Below are positions 1-9,664 of a DNA stretch of 64,000 nt, piece by piece. Every line of letters begins with the position of its first letter. Positions within the stretch are counted from its first letter, which is position 1. The translations under genes were made by a program, and so were the position numbers. The DNA comes from JAPPKS01 sp963667895 (GTDB lineage Bacteria > Poribacteria > WGA-4E > PCPOR2b): the NCBI GenBank assembly GCA_965223985.1, contig OZ245030.1, positions 3,162,001 to 3,226,000 of the forward strand, written 5' to 3'. The notes below the pieces were generated by a model. It did not search any database and was not told the DNA's origin. It saw only the letters and a program-made list of their open reading frames with translations.

Positions 1-167
1 GGCTTCCAATTGACGCAAGGAAAATCAGGAAACGCCCATCTAACCTCTGCGCAGCACCCCTTATTACTCCCCTTTACTGAGGTGGAGAGTCCTCGTATGG
101 CGGGGAGGAGGGGCGCTGACTGAAATTAAGGGAAAAGGCACCATCGACGCAAGTTGCAGTTTAACGA
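1..167. other. left-edge non-coding stretch
   Basis: No gene is supported here. The stretch lies downstream of hflC (minus strand) and contains G-rich and C-rich blocks around 70-115 that could pair imperfectly, but no clear terminator with a T tract is visible. It may hold the end of transcription of the hflKC operon. Confidence 0.4.
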
Positions 168-1136
168 CTATCGTCGGCTTTGTATCCCACTTTTCTTGAG
201 ATACCTGAAGAGATCGCTATCGGTCGACAAGAAGAGCGTGGTGTTCTCAGTAGTTGTTGTGCGGTAGGTATCCAAGGTCTGGAGAAATGCATAAAACTCA
301 GAATCTCTGCCGTGTGCCTGCGCATAAATTTGTATGGCTTCGGCATCGGCGTTTCCTTTAAGCTCTTCAGCCTTCTTATAGGCTTCAGACTGAATGCGCT
401 CCAGTTCTTTCTGTTTTTGACCGTTGATATTCGCGGCTTCTCCTTCGCCTTCCGATCGATACTTTGCGGCGATTCGCTTCCGTTCGGAAATCATGCGGCC
501 AAAGACTTTCTCTTGGACTTCCTTTACATAGTTAATCCGCTTAATCCGCACATCAATGAGTTCGATGCCGAATTTATCGGGTAAGCCCTGCTGCGCTTTC
601 TCAAGGATCATTTGCGCAACTTTTTCCCTTCCAACCACAATTGACTCTAGAGGTTCAGCAGTACCACCGCCCTCTTCTGCGTCCTGTTCTTCAAGATCCA
701 TTTCGATGACACGATTCGAATCGCGCACAACTTCAATTAACAGTTGCCCCGTCACCAAATCACGGGCAGCCGAATCGATAATGTCGTCCAGACGGGATTG
801 AGCGGAGTCTTCTGTGCCGAGGGCTTGGTAAAATGCGAGCGCATCATTGATGCGCCACCGCGCTGTGGTATCCAGCCTGATGAATCTTTTGTCCTTGGTC
901 GTGATCTGGTTCGGTGAGCCGTCCCATTTGAGGATACGTCTCTGGAAACGGTGGACTTCCTGAATGAATGGGGTTTTCATTTTTAGACCAGCGCGGAAAA
1001 TGGGTTCACCAATCGGACGACCGAATTCAGTAATCACTGCCTGTTCACCTTCTTGGACAATATAGAACATTGATGGGGCGACTACAATTGCAATTACAGC
1101 GACTATGATTAGCGGTATCAAAAGTTTTACATTCAT
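168..1136 (-). CDS. hflC: HflC, SPFH/band-7 membrane protease regulator
   Basis: A 322-residue HflC homolog. In the family, HflC pairs with HflK in an inner-membrane complex that surrounds and modulates the FtsH AAA protease. An N-terminal membrane anchor (about residues 5-27, starting LLIPLIIVAVIAIVV) is followed by the conserved VQEGEQAVITEFGRP segment that opens the band-7 domain, and a long charged coiled-coil region (about 215-270, rich in Glu, Lys and Ala). The C-terminal YAFLQTLDTYR motif is typical of HflC. The start is supported by an AAGGAA ribosome site. It lies 83 bp downstream of hflK in the same orientation, so the two are very likely co-transcribed. The insertion around residues 145-165 (EEQDAEEGGG) is acidic and lineage-specific. 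Identification is firm. Confidence 0.93.
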   Translation of the reverse strand: MNVKLLIPLIIVAVIAIVVAPSMFYIVQEGEQAVITEFGRPIGEPIFRAGLKMKTPFIQEVHRFQRRILKWDGSPNQITTKDKRFIRLDTTARWRINDALAFYQALGTEDSAQSRLDDIIDSAARDLVTGQLLIEVVRDSNRVIEMDLEEQDAEEGGGTAEPLESIVVGREKVAQMILEKAQQGLPDKFGIELIDVRIKRINYVKEVQEKVFGRMISERKRIAAKYRSEGEGEAANINGQKQKELERIQSEAYKKAEELKGNADAEAIQIYAQAHGRDSEFYAFLQTLDTYRTTTTENTTLFLSTDSDLFRYLKKSGIQSRR

Positions 1137-1219
1137 TGTGAAATTCCTTTCGTGAATTGTGTCGTGTGGCTGAGAATCAAATCGTGAAGATTATTGCGAA
1201 TTTCAATCTTCTGATTTTC

Positions 1220-2194
1220 TCATTTCCCTGATTGTCCCAGTTGCAGAATGGGAATGGGGCTGTTCGTTTCATCATCAATGATATAAATCTCTTTGACTTT
1301 CGGCAGAATCTCGCTCATCGTTTCGAGGTAGAGTCTGCGTCGGGTCACATTTTTAGCACTTTGATATTCCTGTCGAATCGAGTTGAATCGATCCGCGTCC
1401 CCTGTTGCCTCATTCACACGTTTCAGGGCATAACCCTCTGCCTCGGAAATCTGTTGTCGTGCGAGCCCGTTGGCTCTGGGAACGGATTCGTTGTAATCAC
1501 GCAAGGCTTCGTTAATCAACCGCTCCTTCTCTTGCTTCGCCTCATTGACTTCATTAAAAGCGGGTTTCACGGTTTCCGGCGGATTCACATCTTGCAAGGT
1601 GACGTTTTCAATGTATAAACCGGTTTTGTAAAGGTCCAACAACTCTTGTAGATTTTTTTTGACGCCCATTGCGATCTCTTGGCGTCCGACGGTAAGCACC
1701 TCTGTGACAGTGCGGTCACCGACAACAATGCTCATAACAGCTTCAGAGAGATCGCGCAAGGCTTGTTTCGCGTCACGGATTTCAAACAGGAATTTTTGGG
1801 GTTCAGCAATTCGATATTGAACCACCCATTCGACATCGGCAATATTGAGATCACCCGTTAACAGAACAGATTCGTGCGAATAATCTCGGGAATCATATTG
1901 AGTTCGGACGCCTGCTCGAAGCGTACGAAACCCGAATTCCTCTTTGAAAACTTTCCGCACCCGGACACCGGTTGCTTTTTCAATTCCGAACGGCGCCTTG
2001 AAGTGCAGTCCCGGCGGGACAGATCTGACGTACTCTCCAAACCGGAGCACGACACCTTCCTCATCGGCTTCAACGGTGTAGAAACTCGTTGCGGCTGCAA
2101 CGACGGCGATCAAAATAAGAACGAGCCAAAAAACACGTTTAGCGGTGATGAGCCGCATATACGGCTGCAAATCATCCCACGATTGCTGTTGCAT
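1220..2194 (-). CDS. hflK: HflK, SPFH/band-7 membrane protease regulator
   Basis: A 324-residue HflK homolog, partner of HflC in the FtsH-associated inner-membrane complex. A single membrane segment lies at about residues 19-38, followed by YTVEADEEGVVLRFGEY (band-7 entry), the central SPFH domain, and a coiled-coil tail with the EAEGYALKRVNEATGDADRF signature seen in HflK. It lacks the long Gly/Pro-rich cytoplasmic N-terminus of enterobacterial HflK. An AAAGGAG ribosome site sits 8 bases before the ATG. It follows the Asp-rich envelope protein gene by about 60 bp and precedes hflC, so it appears to be transcribed together with three envelope-protein genes rather than with the hfq-hflX genes that flank it in proteobacteria. 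Confidence 0.93.
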   Translation of the reverse strand: MQQQSWDDLQPYMRLITAKRVFWLVLILIAVVAAATSFYTVEADEEGVVLRFGEYVRSVPPGLHFKAPFGIEKATGVRVRKVFKEEFGFRTLRAGVRTQYDSRDYSHESVLLTGDLNIADVEWVVQYRIAEPQKFLFEIRDAKQALRDLSEAVMSIVVGDRTVTEVLTVGRQEIAMGVKKNLQELLDLYKTGLYIENVTLQDVNPPETVKPAFNEVNEAKQEKERLINEALRDYNESVPRANGLARQQISEAEGYALKRVNEATGDADRFNSIRQEYQSAKNVTRRRLYLETMSEILPKVKEIYIIDDETNSPIPILQLGQSGK

Positions 2195-2255
2195 TGAACT
2201 TACTCCTTTCGGTGAACCGAATAAGAACTTCGGTAAAGTGTGGGGTTAATTGTGA

Positions 2256-4598
2256 CTAAAGCAAAAACAGCGAAATTCCGATATTTGTTCGTTTTTCCGA
2301 GCCGCCGACGGGTTCAAGAAAGCTTTGAATTGCGTAGTCGGAAGCGATTAAGAGCCCCATCTTCTGTCCGAAGACATCTCCCTGCAGCACAAGCTCCAAG
2401 AATCCGACGGTGCGGTTAAAATTATTCTGAGAATCGTTGAGGTCGCGCCACGTGAGAAACTGCGCACCGGCGCTTAATTGCAATTGTGCCGCAACTTGAT
2501 GGGTTAAGGTCAAGATGTAGGCATTTCGGATGAAATCGACCGTCGATAGTTTGTCAAACGGGACGGTGTAACTAATTGTCCGGTCGCTCCGGAAAGCGGG
2601 TGCGACCGTGAGATCGTCGCGCACTTTATAGTCGTATCGAATCTGGTTAATCAAGGCGGTATCAATAACGTGCTGCCGACTGTGAAACAGCGCGTCACGC
2701 TGATATTTGAATTTACTGACGATTGTGAGATTTTCGATGTTCTGGTAATCCACAATCATCGTGAAGATATTGCTCAGATAATTTTGGAGCGCCAAATTGT
2801 CCTCAATCTGCTCGCCTGTGCTGCGAATGACAACGTCATCGGTAATAATGTCGCGCGAGCGACGAAGCGTATGTCGGAACTTGACCGTTCCGAAGTGACG
2901 AATCCGATTCGGCGTGTATGCAACTATATTATACCATCCTCTTGCACTCTTATGTTCGAGAATCAGATGTTTCGCATAATATCCGGGGATAACAGATAAA
3001 CTTTCGGTGAATGGCAGATCTACCTTAAAATAGGTGTGATGTCCGTAAGAGCCTCTGTCATAATCGTAGCGGTAGTTGGGTTTGTCGTCGTCTTCGAGAT
3101 TATCCGGCTCGCCGTTGTTATTAAAATCGATGGATTCACGATTGAGCCCTAAGCGGAATCTCGGCGGGTCTGCAAAGAAGAGCAGAAAATCGTCATCCCA
3201 ATCTTTAATGCGATCGCCGTCGAGATCGTCCTTTGTATTTCCTGAAATCAATATCTCAGGTTCGCGCGAATCTGCGAATGGGTTATCATCGTCGTTGTCG
3301 TCCACGAAGTTATCCGCCGTATAAAAGGGATTAATCCGTGTATATTCGCTGCGCCAAGTCAGTGGCCCAAAGTTTCGATTGACATCAATGAACCATGCGC
3401 CGGCTGTTCGCTGTGTGCTTTGCCCACTCAGAATCGGATACTGCTTCGTCTGTGAATACCATGCACGCTCCGCCTCAATGGAGAAACCGAACAGTGTTGT
3501 GTGGAGATCGAAACCCATTGTCGTTTCATCTGTCAATACCCCGTAGTAAAATCTGTGTACCTGACGGTTCGATTCGTCTTTGACGTTGCCTGGGGCGCTG
3601 AGTTCCAATTGAAAGTCGCGATTGTTCGGTGACAATTCAACGCGATAGTCGTTGGCAATATCGACCTCAAAGCGCACGTTGTTGATGTCCTGTGAGTTGA
3701 ACAGGAGAAATCGATACGTGAATGTCCCTTCGCCATCCGCCCTGCGTGACTCATGATCCCGCCGGCTCTTATGAGGTAGGAGCAGAACGCCCGGCGGCTC
3801 TCGCCCGCCGACAATCTCATGCTCTAGGGCGCCGTCAATGTAGACGCGCACATGGAAAACTTTCGCGCCGCCGGGGTTTTCGGGCGAAGCGTCACTGAAA
3901 CGGAGAAACAGCTCCGGCGGCGGATTAGCGATGGTGACCCCTCGAAACGGGTTGGTTGTACGAGTGAGGTCGTAGTTGGTAAAAAACCGATTGACATAGT
4001 TGATTCCGAGGCGAGGCAGAGGTAACGTAAATTCTGGCAACGTCCCCAGTCGGACGCCATGCGCCCCGAGATTCGCCTCCGCTCGGAACCCTGCCATGAA
4101 CCAATCGGCGGTACTCGTAATATCAATGTTTTCGATTGGTGAGGTGCGCTCTCCCAATATCTCAAAGGTGTTGTTGGTCACCCGTCCGATAAACGCTGAA
4201 ACTCCTCCGTGTGCTTTAGGAATGGATATATTCCAGCGTGCGGCGTCGAACAGTTCCTTATTCAACGTAAAGCTGGAAAATTTTGTCGGAAAATTGCCGA
4301 CAGTCAACTGATGACGGACGTTCTCGCTGGGGATGTTGAAAGTGAAAAAGTTTCGATTGCTTGTCTTTTTCCGAAATTCCGAATCACGGCGCAGCGTCGA
4401 ATCGCCTCCTAATACGCCAAAGGTTGCCTGAATTCTATAGAGCTCTTTTCCGCTCTTATCAAAGACGGGATTGCCCAGCGGATCCACCCGTTGCGCAAGC
4501 GCCGAACCCAGAAAGCGGTCAGAGATTAACAGGTACAAAATCATCAGGTGTAATGCGCAATGGATTAAGCGTGAAGCGTGAAGCGTGAATGCTCTCAT
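2256..4598 (-). CDS. Asp-rich outer-envelope protein, probable beta-barrel
   Basis: A 780-residue protein of no recognised family. The start at 4598 is chosen over an in-frame ATG at 4655 because an AAGGAG site lies about 11 bases upstream and a signal peptide follows immediately (hydrophobic LIHCALHLMILYLLIS, then cleavage near SALAQ). The mature part alternates polar and aromatic residues throughout, as in outer-membrane beta-barrels. Around residues 420-500 there are clusters of DxDxDG-like loops (for example DDLDGDRIKDWDDD and DFNNNGEPDNLEDDD) resembling calcium-binding thrombospondin-3 or dockerin loops. It ends in a hydrophobic SLFLL, consistent with a C-terminal barrel strand. It lies between a PorV-like gene and hflK in a same-strand run. 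A surface or outer-membrane role is inferred; substrate and function are unknown. Confidence 0.72.
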   Translation of the reverse strand: MRAFTLHASRLIHCALHLMILYLLISDRFLGSALAQRVDPLGNPVFDKSGKELYRIQATFGVLGGDSTLRRDSEFRKKTSNRNFFTFNIPSENVRHQLTVGNFPTKFSSFTLNKELFDAARWNISIPKAHGGVSAFIGRVTNNTFEILGERTSPIENIDITSTADWFMAGFRAEANLGAHGVRLGTLPEFTLPLPRLGINYVNRFFTNYDLTRTTNPFRGVTIANPPPELFLRFSDASPENPGGAKVFHVRVYIDGALEHEIVGGREPPGVLLLPHKSRRDHESRRADGEGTFTYRFLLFNSQDINNVRFEVDIANDYRVELSPNNRDFQLELSAPGNVKDESNRQVHRFYYGVLTDETTMGFDLHTTLFGFSIEAERAWYSQTKQYPILSGQSTQRTAGAWFIDVNRNFGPLTWRSEYTRINPFYTADNFVDDNDDDNPFADSREPEILISGNTKDDLDGDRIKDWDDDFLLFFADPPRFRLGLNRESIDFNNNGEPDNLEDDDKPNYRYDYDRGSYGHHTYFKVDLPFTESLSVIPGYYAKHLILEHKSARGWYNIVAYTPNRIRHFGTVKFRHTLRRSRDIITDDVVIRSTGEQIEDNLALQNYLSNIFTMIVDYQNIENLTIVSKFKYQRDALFHSRQHVIDTALINQIRYDYKVRDDLTVAPAFRSDRTISYTVPFDKLSTVDFIRNAYILTLTHQVAAQLQLSAGAQFLTWRDLNDSQNNFNRTVGFLELVLQGDVFGQKMGLLIASDYAIQSFLEPVGGSEKRTNIGISLFLL

Positions 4599-4667
4599 CC
4601 TTATTTTCCGCTCCTTCTTTATATGTCCCAACCACGCATTCCACCCGACGTCCACCGCTCGGTTATA

Positions 4668-5624
4668 TCATAAATCATACACGATGCTGACTCGATGGCT
4701 GCCGTAGGTGTCTACAATGCCACCGATCGGAAAAGCGGAGCCGTAATCCATTCGGACGCTATTGCTCAAGCGATATCCTCCGCCGAGTGTCAGATTTGTG
4801 CCCCATGCGAGATTTTCCAACCGAAACCCGCCGCGCAGCAGTACCTTCCCATCATGAAATTGATGTTCAATCCCAATCTTGACATCAGTTTGGTTACCGA
4901 TAAAAACGAGGTCCATCCCCCATGTAGACCGCTCCCCCAAAATGCCGATGCCGAGCGTCACCTGCAGCGGCAACTCCTCCGTTATCTTCGAGGATTTCGA
5001 AGCGATGTTGGGGGTATTGATATTCTGGACCGACAGCGCGATCGGAATATTCGCAGACGGCCGAAAAACCACGCCAGCGTCTAGGCTAAACCGACTGGAA
5101 CCTGGCAAGTCCTCTACAATCCCACCGTCTGTCCCAATTGTGGGTGCTGTATCCCAATTCAGCAGCTTGAACCCCGTTCCGACTGACAAGCGGCGTTCCT
5201 CTTCAGTTCCAAATGCGAACCCTTTGCTAAACCCAACGACCAAGTAATTCTCCGAATACAGTTGGCTGACGTTCAACCGCTTCCAGAGCAACCCGAGCGA
5301 GCTTCTGAGAGGACCTGGGTTGGTATAGCTAATCAGGTGCTGTGCGATTGAAGTCTCGTCGGTCAAGCCGAGGTGAAGTCTTGCCATTGTTGCGGACAAC
5401 TGCCGCGGGGTCGAAAGATTTGAGATTGACGCCGGATTAACGAGCAGACCGTCGGATTCATTCGCAATAGCTGCGAACGCGCCTCCCATAGCGTATGCAC
5501 GTGCGCCTGCGAACTGATCGTCGAATGCCGCGTGCGTCCGAGGAGAAAAACTGACCGCCCCCAAGCCAAATAAGAAGAGTAGGAGTGTGAATGGGTGGGC
5601 TGGCGCGAAGGAGTCAGTCTTCAT
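4668..5624 (-). CDS. PorV/PorQ-like outer-membrane barrel protein
   Basis: A 318-residue protein with a signal peptide (residues 1-32, ending THAAF) and the hallmark start of the PorV/PorQ/UPF0164 family: a GARAYAMGGAFAAIANESDG segment followed by NPASIS. The rest is an alternating beta pattern ending in SHRVSIVYDL, typical of a FadL-like barrel. In Bacteroidota, PorV shuttles type IX secretion substrates at the outer membrane, and other members of the family have unknown roles. Its ATG overlaps the stop of the upstream F5/8-type gene (ATGA), which suggests translational coupling. That upstream gene has a C-terminal domain resembling type IX sorting domains, so a transporter-substrate pair is plausible but inferred. 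Two further paralogs occur at 45391 and 63047. Confidence 0.82.
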   Translation of the reverse strand: MKTDSFAPAHPFTLLLFLFGLGAVSFSPRTHAAFDDQFAGARAYAMGGAFAAIANESDGLLVNPASISNLSTPRQLSATMARLHLGLTDETSIAQHLISYTNPGPLRSSLGLLWKRLNVSQLYSENYLVVGFSKGFAFGTEEERRLSVGTGFKLLNWDTAPTIGTDGGIVEDLPGSSRFSLDAGVVFRPSANIPIALSVQNINTPNIASKSSKITEELPLQVTLGIGILGERSTWGMDLVFIGNQTDVKIGIEHQFHDGKVLLRGGFRLENLAWGTNLTLGGGYRLSNSVRMDYGSAFPIGGIVDTYGSHRVSIVYDL

Positions 5625-7552
5625 TTTCCCACCACGATCACTCCGTTTCGGACGTCAGTCTGGGCATCGGATTGGAGTTGAATCTGATAGATATACGGTC
5701 CAATATCTACAATCCGCCCCGATCCGTCCCGACCGTCCCATTCGACACTCATGGCGTTCGAATTCATGACGGTCCGATTCATCAACGTTCTCACCAGTCT
5801 GTTGTTGAGATTAAAGATTTCAACGATGAGTTCGGTCTGTCCGAGCTGTGAAGTGCCGGGGTTAATTATTGTGAGTCGTGTTACGTCTGCGATACCGTTT
5901 CCGTCGGGTGAAAACGGGTTAAAATTCCATGTCGTCTGAATTTTAGATGTAACACCTTGGAACAACGCAAATTGGGCAAAATAGTTGAGTTCTAGACTAA
6001 CGGTCTGGCGATCTAGGTCGATATCTCCACCTGCTAATTGCCACTCCTTGGCGAGTACGTCCCATGCGAAAATTCTAAGGTCGGCTTCTCGGCGTATATT
6101 CGCCGCGAGCAGATCGGACGCGGTGTAACTCAATTCTAGAAGCGCCGGACGCTCAAGCAGAAACCGATCAGCTGCGACAAGCGGCACAAGCTTTGAGTCG
6201 GAAGCGTCAAAAAATTCGACCTCGTTGATTTGAATGTTATTTTCCTGTTTGCTCTCCGTAATTTCGAGTCGGACATACCGGGCAGACGGTTGAGAAGGCA
6301 GCTCGATCGCGGTGGTTTTATCGTCAAATGGCGAATATTCAAAGAGCTCAATGAAGCTCGTGCCATCATTGGACGCGAGTATTTTCGCCCTTTGCGGTCC
6401 AAAAGAACCGTTCTCGGCGACATTTGAATGGACGACAATCCGGCTCAGCGCGTGAACCTCGCCGAGATCGACAGTAAGCGCGATAGGAAACGGGACTAAC
6501 CCTGCGACCCATGTCGAAGGGGAATCCAGAATGCCGTCAACTGCGAGCGTCGGCGGCTGATCGCGTAGGAAGCTAGTCGCCTCCGCCGCGAATATGCCCT
6601 GCCTCAGCGTTTCAAATCGGTACACGACAACGGGAGCTGTGCCTTCAACAATCTGCGCGTTCCCTGAATAGGACAGAGAATCCAACTGCTCCCGCGGAAC
6701 TGAATAGAACTGTAGTTTTTTAATTTTCTCATCGAAGGCGTCAACCGGAACCACTACCGTCGCGCGATCGCCATCGCTCAAGGTGTAATATCCCGCATCG
6801 GCGGCATCCGGCCGCAATTCTGAAATATAAAACAGTGTAATTGACGCCCGATCCGCAGTTTCAAACCGAACCTCGTCTGGCGGCGAGAGTGCGCTGGCGA
6901 ACAGCGAGAGTCGATTCTCTCCCGCCTTGAGCAGCACCTGAATCGAAAACGGCGCCCGATTCTGATCCGTGAGATCTAACAGGATTGAAATGGACTCGAT
7001 GCGGGCTTGTATAATCCGATCGTTTATATCTAGGAATTCAACGGATTCGACGGCAATTCTATCCAGTTGCCAGCCTTCAAGCATCACAATCTGAACGAAC
7101 CGTGCAGAAACGTCTATTGAAAAATCAACCACAGTCTGATTGAAGATTTTATCTACGCTGGAGGGTACATTTAGGCGTTGCCCATCGGAGAAGTCCGCGC
7201 CATCGTGCGCGAAATCCATCTGCACCGTTCTCGGTCCCAACGGGAACTCAAGGTCAGGGACGGCACGAATTAAAGCCGCTTTGAGCTGGTGTGAACTTCC
7301 TAGGTCAAGAACAATAGCGTGGAGGGAATGCGCCAACTGCCCCAAATCAGGAACACCGGCGGGCGTGTTGGTCGAGACTACAACTTTTGTTGGAAATGAG
7401 GATTCAACAATTCCCTCAATCGGTAACACCTGATTGTTTGTTGTAAAATCTGTCCGTGGACGTACAATCGACAGGTCAATTACGGCAAACAATCCCTTGG
7501 GGCTAATAACGAAAAACGTGATGGCGAGCGATATTACGATACGGAATAGCAT
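5621..7552 (-). CDS. secreted discoidin (F5/8 type C) domain protein with FlgD-like C-terminal domain
   Basis: A 643-residue exported protein. A signal peptide (about residues 1-23, ending GLFA) is followed by a degenerate discoidin-like module (about 70-175), a linker, and a clearer F5/8 type C carbohydrate-binding module (about 310-455; AVDGILDSPSTWVAG, ASNDGTSFIEL and ARYVRLEI are characteristic). The last 100 residues begin FNPFSPDGNGIADVTRLTI and contain VEIFNLNNRLVRTL and WDGRDGSGRIVDIGPYIYQI, which is the FlgD/CHU_C-like fold used as a secretion or surface-attachment domain in FCB bacteria. It is the first gene of the minus-strand operon and its stop overlaps the start of the PorV-like gene. 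Likely role: surface glycan binding. Substrate unknown. Confidence 0.8.
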   Translation of the reverse strand: MLFRIVISLAITFFVISPKGLFAVIDLSIVRPRTDFTTNNQVLPIEGIVESSFPTKVVVSTNTPAGVPDLGQLAHSLHAIVLDLGSSHQLKAALIRAVPDLEFPLGPRTVQMDFAHDGADFSDGQRLNVPSSVDKIFNQTVVDFSIDVSARFVQIVMLEGWQLDRIAVESVEFLDINDRIIQARIESISILLDLTDQNRAPFSIQVLLKAGENRLSLFASALSPPDEVRFETADRASITLFYISELRPDAADAGYYTLSDGDRATVVVPVDAFDEKIKKLQFYSVPREQLDSLSYSGNAQIVEGTAPVVVYRFETLRQGIFAAEATSFLRDQPPTLAVDGILDSPSTWVAGLVPFPIALTVDLGEVHALSRIVVHSNVAENGSFGPQRAKILASNDGTSFIELFEYSPFDDKTTAIELPSQPSARYVRLEITESKQENNIQINEVEFFDASDSKLVPLVAADRFLLERPALLELSYTASDLLAANIRREADLRIFAWDVLAKEWQLAGGDIDLDRQTVSLELNYFAQFALFQGVTSKIQTTWNFNPFSPDGNGIADVTRLTIINPGTSQLGQTELIVEIFNLNNRLVRTLMNRTVMNSNAMSVEWDGRDGSGRIVDIGPYIYQIQLQSDAQTDVRNGVIVVGK

Positions 7553-7731
7553 GGATCACCACGGTACTATTTAGGCAAAGCGGAGCGTCGATCCGAGATG
7601 GGGAAGTTTAGCACATGCGTGGTGAGTCTGCAAGCGAAATGACGGCTAGTTCCCTGATATTAACAGGTGCGATGCACGCCGTACCGAGATGCAATCCGTG
7701 AGTTGTAGGTTGGGAAACACATTTAAGACGA
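7553..7731. other. short intergenic region
   Basis: No gene seen. It contains one isolated half of the genome's GTAGGTTGGG repeat near 7705 and lies between the queF stop and the first gene of the F5/8-porV-hflKC run. Confidence 0.4.
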
Positions 7732-8121
7732 TTAGTCGTGACTTGCGCGAACGACCGTCTTCAGTCCGCCGCGAATATTGAAATCCCCCTCAACTTCAAT
7801 ATGGCGCGGTTTGCAAGCAGCCACAAAATCGTCCATGACCTTGTTGACGAGATGCTCGTGAAAGATTCCCACGTCACGAAAAGAGAGAAAATACTCCTTT
7901 AAGGACTTGAGTTCAACGCAGCATTCGTCCGGAACATAGGTAATTCGGATGGACGCATAATCGGGAAGTCCAGTCTTTGGGCAGATTGCCGTAAATTCTA
8001 GGATTGTAATTTCAATAGTGTAATCTCTGTCGCCGTATTCGTTCTTCCAAGTTTCGATTTTCGGTGTTTCCATCTGCCGGATATGGCATTGTAATCCATC
8101 GTAGGCGGATCGATTGCCCAT
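7732..8121 (-). CDS. queF: QueF, NADPH-dependent 7-cyano-7-deazaguanine reductase
   Basis: A 129-residue single-domain (type I) QueF. It reduces the nitrile of preQ0 to the aminomethyl group of preQ1 using NADPH in queuosine biosynthesis, in the cytoplasm. The signature EFTAICPKTGLPDYA carries the catalytic Cys47 and Asp54. The QueF motif region CVELKSLKEYFLSFRDVGIF with the substrate-binding Glu70 and His88-Glu89 is intact, so the enzyme should be active. The start at 8121 is supported by a GAAGG site upstream; a second ATG at 8073 would remove a weakly conserved N-terminus. No other queuosine genes are in the window, and no preQ1 riboswitch was recognised upstream. Confidence 0.95.
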   Translation of the reverse strand: MGNRSAYDGLQCHIRQMETPKIETWKNEYGDRDYTIEITILEFTAICPKTGLPDYASIRITYVPDECCVELKSLKEYFLSFRDVGIFHEHLVNKVMDDFVAACKPRHIEVEGDFNIRGGLKTVVRASHD

Positions 8122-8259
8122 TTAGACATCCTTCAGAGCGGTTAACATTCGGTTCTAATTCGGGTGTTAAAGCGTGTGCAACCGCGGATACGTGTTCTGT
8201 ACGGTTGTTCTTAGGGTTGTGAGAGAGCCCAAAATCCGACACTGTGGACGGGGCGTGAA

Positions 8260-9537
8260 TTAAAGCAGTTCTTTGAGGGATTTAGAATAGACTGGATGGC
8301 GGAATTTGCGGAGGACTTCTTCTTGAATCTGGCGGACACGCTCACGGCTAATTCCCAATTCTCGTCCAATTTCAGCCAGCGTATATTCTGTGCCGTCAGT
8401 CAAACCAAAGCGGAGCTGAATCACAACTTTTTCACGCCAAGTTAATGTGTCGAGCACCTTATCTAGCGACTCTCTCGCAGTGACATTAAGCACCTCCCTC
8501 TCGGGAGTAACGCTTGATTCGTCTGCTATCGTATCGGAAACGGTTGTGTCATTTGAATCAAACATTGGCGAATCGAGTGAAACGGTCCCTCTGCCACTTT
8601 GCAGAATTTCGACGACACGACTTTCCGCCATATCCATCGCCAGCGATATCTCTTTGATGGTGGGTTCGCGATCGAGTTCTTTGTTGAGTCGGGCTTGGGC
8701 ATCGGCGATCGATTGTCGTATGGTTCCAATATAACATGGCAGCCGAATGGTACGGCTTTGCTGAGCTAAGGCACGCTGAACCGCTTGCATAATCCACCAA
8801 TAAGCGTAAGTGCTAAATTTGCACTTCTTTCGAAGGTCGAACTTTTCGACGGCTTTCATCAAACCGATATTGCCCTCCTGCATCAAATCCAGCTGGGAGA
8901 TTGACGCGGTGAAAGCGCGGTACTGCATCACCACGCTGGCAACGAGCAGCAGGTTTGCGCGTAAAATCTTCTCTCGTACGGTCGTCATCTCGTTGACCGC
9001 AGCGGTCAACTGATTCCAGATCGTTTCCAAATCGTCTCGTTCGCCGGGGATTTCTTCGGTGTGCCCGTTCCGATACGCGGTAATCTCAGTCGAGATTAGC
9101 TCCAAGATTCCGCCAATCTCCATCGGCGTCCACCACCGGCGTACGAACTTCGATTTTGACTTCCGTCTACTCTGCGCTTGAGATTTGACGCATTCCAGTA
9201 CCGAAGGCGGGAGTTTGTTGAATAGTTCTTCAACCCGCTGAGTATTGGCTGAAAACTGTTCAAAGAGTTGGGTTTCCTCGACGGGTGTGAGCAGGGGTGT
9301 TTTCGAAATTTGCCGCAGATAAGGAGCCATACCATCCTCGACAGGGAAATCCGCATCAGCACTGGATCTAGCGGCGGGGATGAAACCCTCATCCTCGGCA
9401 AGAGGCAGTTGCTCTCCTTTATCTTCGCTGAATTCCTTAGTGGGTTCCCTTTGCAACGCTGCTTCGTCCGGATCTTCAACGTCACCTGTGAACTCGCCTT
9501 GAACCAAGTGATTTAGGAATTGAAATCCATCGCTCAC
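8260..9537 (-). CDS. sigma-70 family RNA polymerase sigma factor (primary-like)
   Basis: A 425-residue sigma factor with regions 1.2, 2, 3 and 4 in order. Region 1.2 is MAPYLRQISKTPLLT (about residue 69). Region 2 contains DLMQEGNIGLMKAVEKFD and the promoter-melting segment FSTYAYWWIMQAVQRAL. Region 3 is PTIKEISLAMDM, and region 4.2 is the helix-turn-helix YTLAEIGRELGISRERVRQI followed by LRKFRHP. The acidic N-terminal 65 residues are poorly conserved. Translation starts at a GTG with a GAGG site 8 bases upstream. The length and region 4 match the RpoD/RpoS/SigA group. Whether it is the main housekeeping factor or a close paralog cannot be told from this window, because no dnaG or rpsU is adjacent. 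Confidence 0.93.
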   Translation of the reverse strand: MSDGFQFLNHLVQGEFTGDVEDPDEAALQREPTKEFSEDKGEQLPLAEDEGFIPAARSSADADFPVEDGMAPYLRQISKTPLLTPVEETQLFEQFSANTQRVEELFNKLPPSVLECVKSQAQSRRKSKSKFVRRWWTPMEIGGILELISTEITAYRNGHTEEIPGERDDLETIWNQLTAAVNEMTTVREKILRANLLLVASVVMQYRAFTASISQLDLMQEGNIGLMKAVEKFDLRKKCKFSTYAYWWIMQAVQRALAQQSRTIRLPCYIGTIRQSIADAQARLNKELDREPTIKEISLAMDMAESRVVEILQSGRGTVSLDSPMFDSNDTTVSDTIADESSVTPEREVLNVTARESLDKVLDTLTWREKVVIQLRFGLTDGTEYTLAEIGRELGISRERVRQIQEEVLRKFRHPVYSKSLKELL

Positions 9538-9664
9538 GTTTTTTTCCTCATTGTTAACGATGAAGTACTAATGATTTGGCGTCATTGCGCCAGCTTTTGT
9601 TCTGCTTCTAACGCGAACGGGCGATGTCGCCTGTTGACGGGCGAAGCCCCCCGCATCATAACAA

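Noticed and set aside
8122..8259. preQ1 riboswitch upstream of queF
   Set aside because: The short leader lacks the expected preQ1-I stem-loop with A-rich tail and no other preQ1 class could be recognised.
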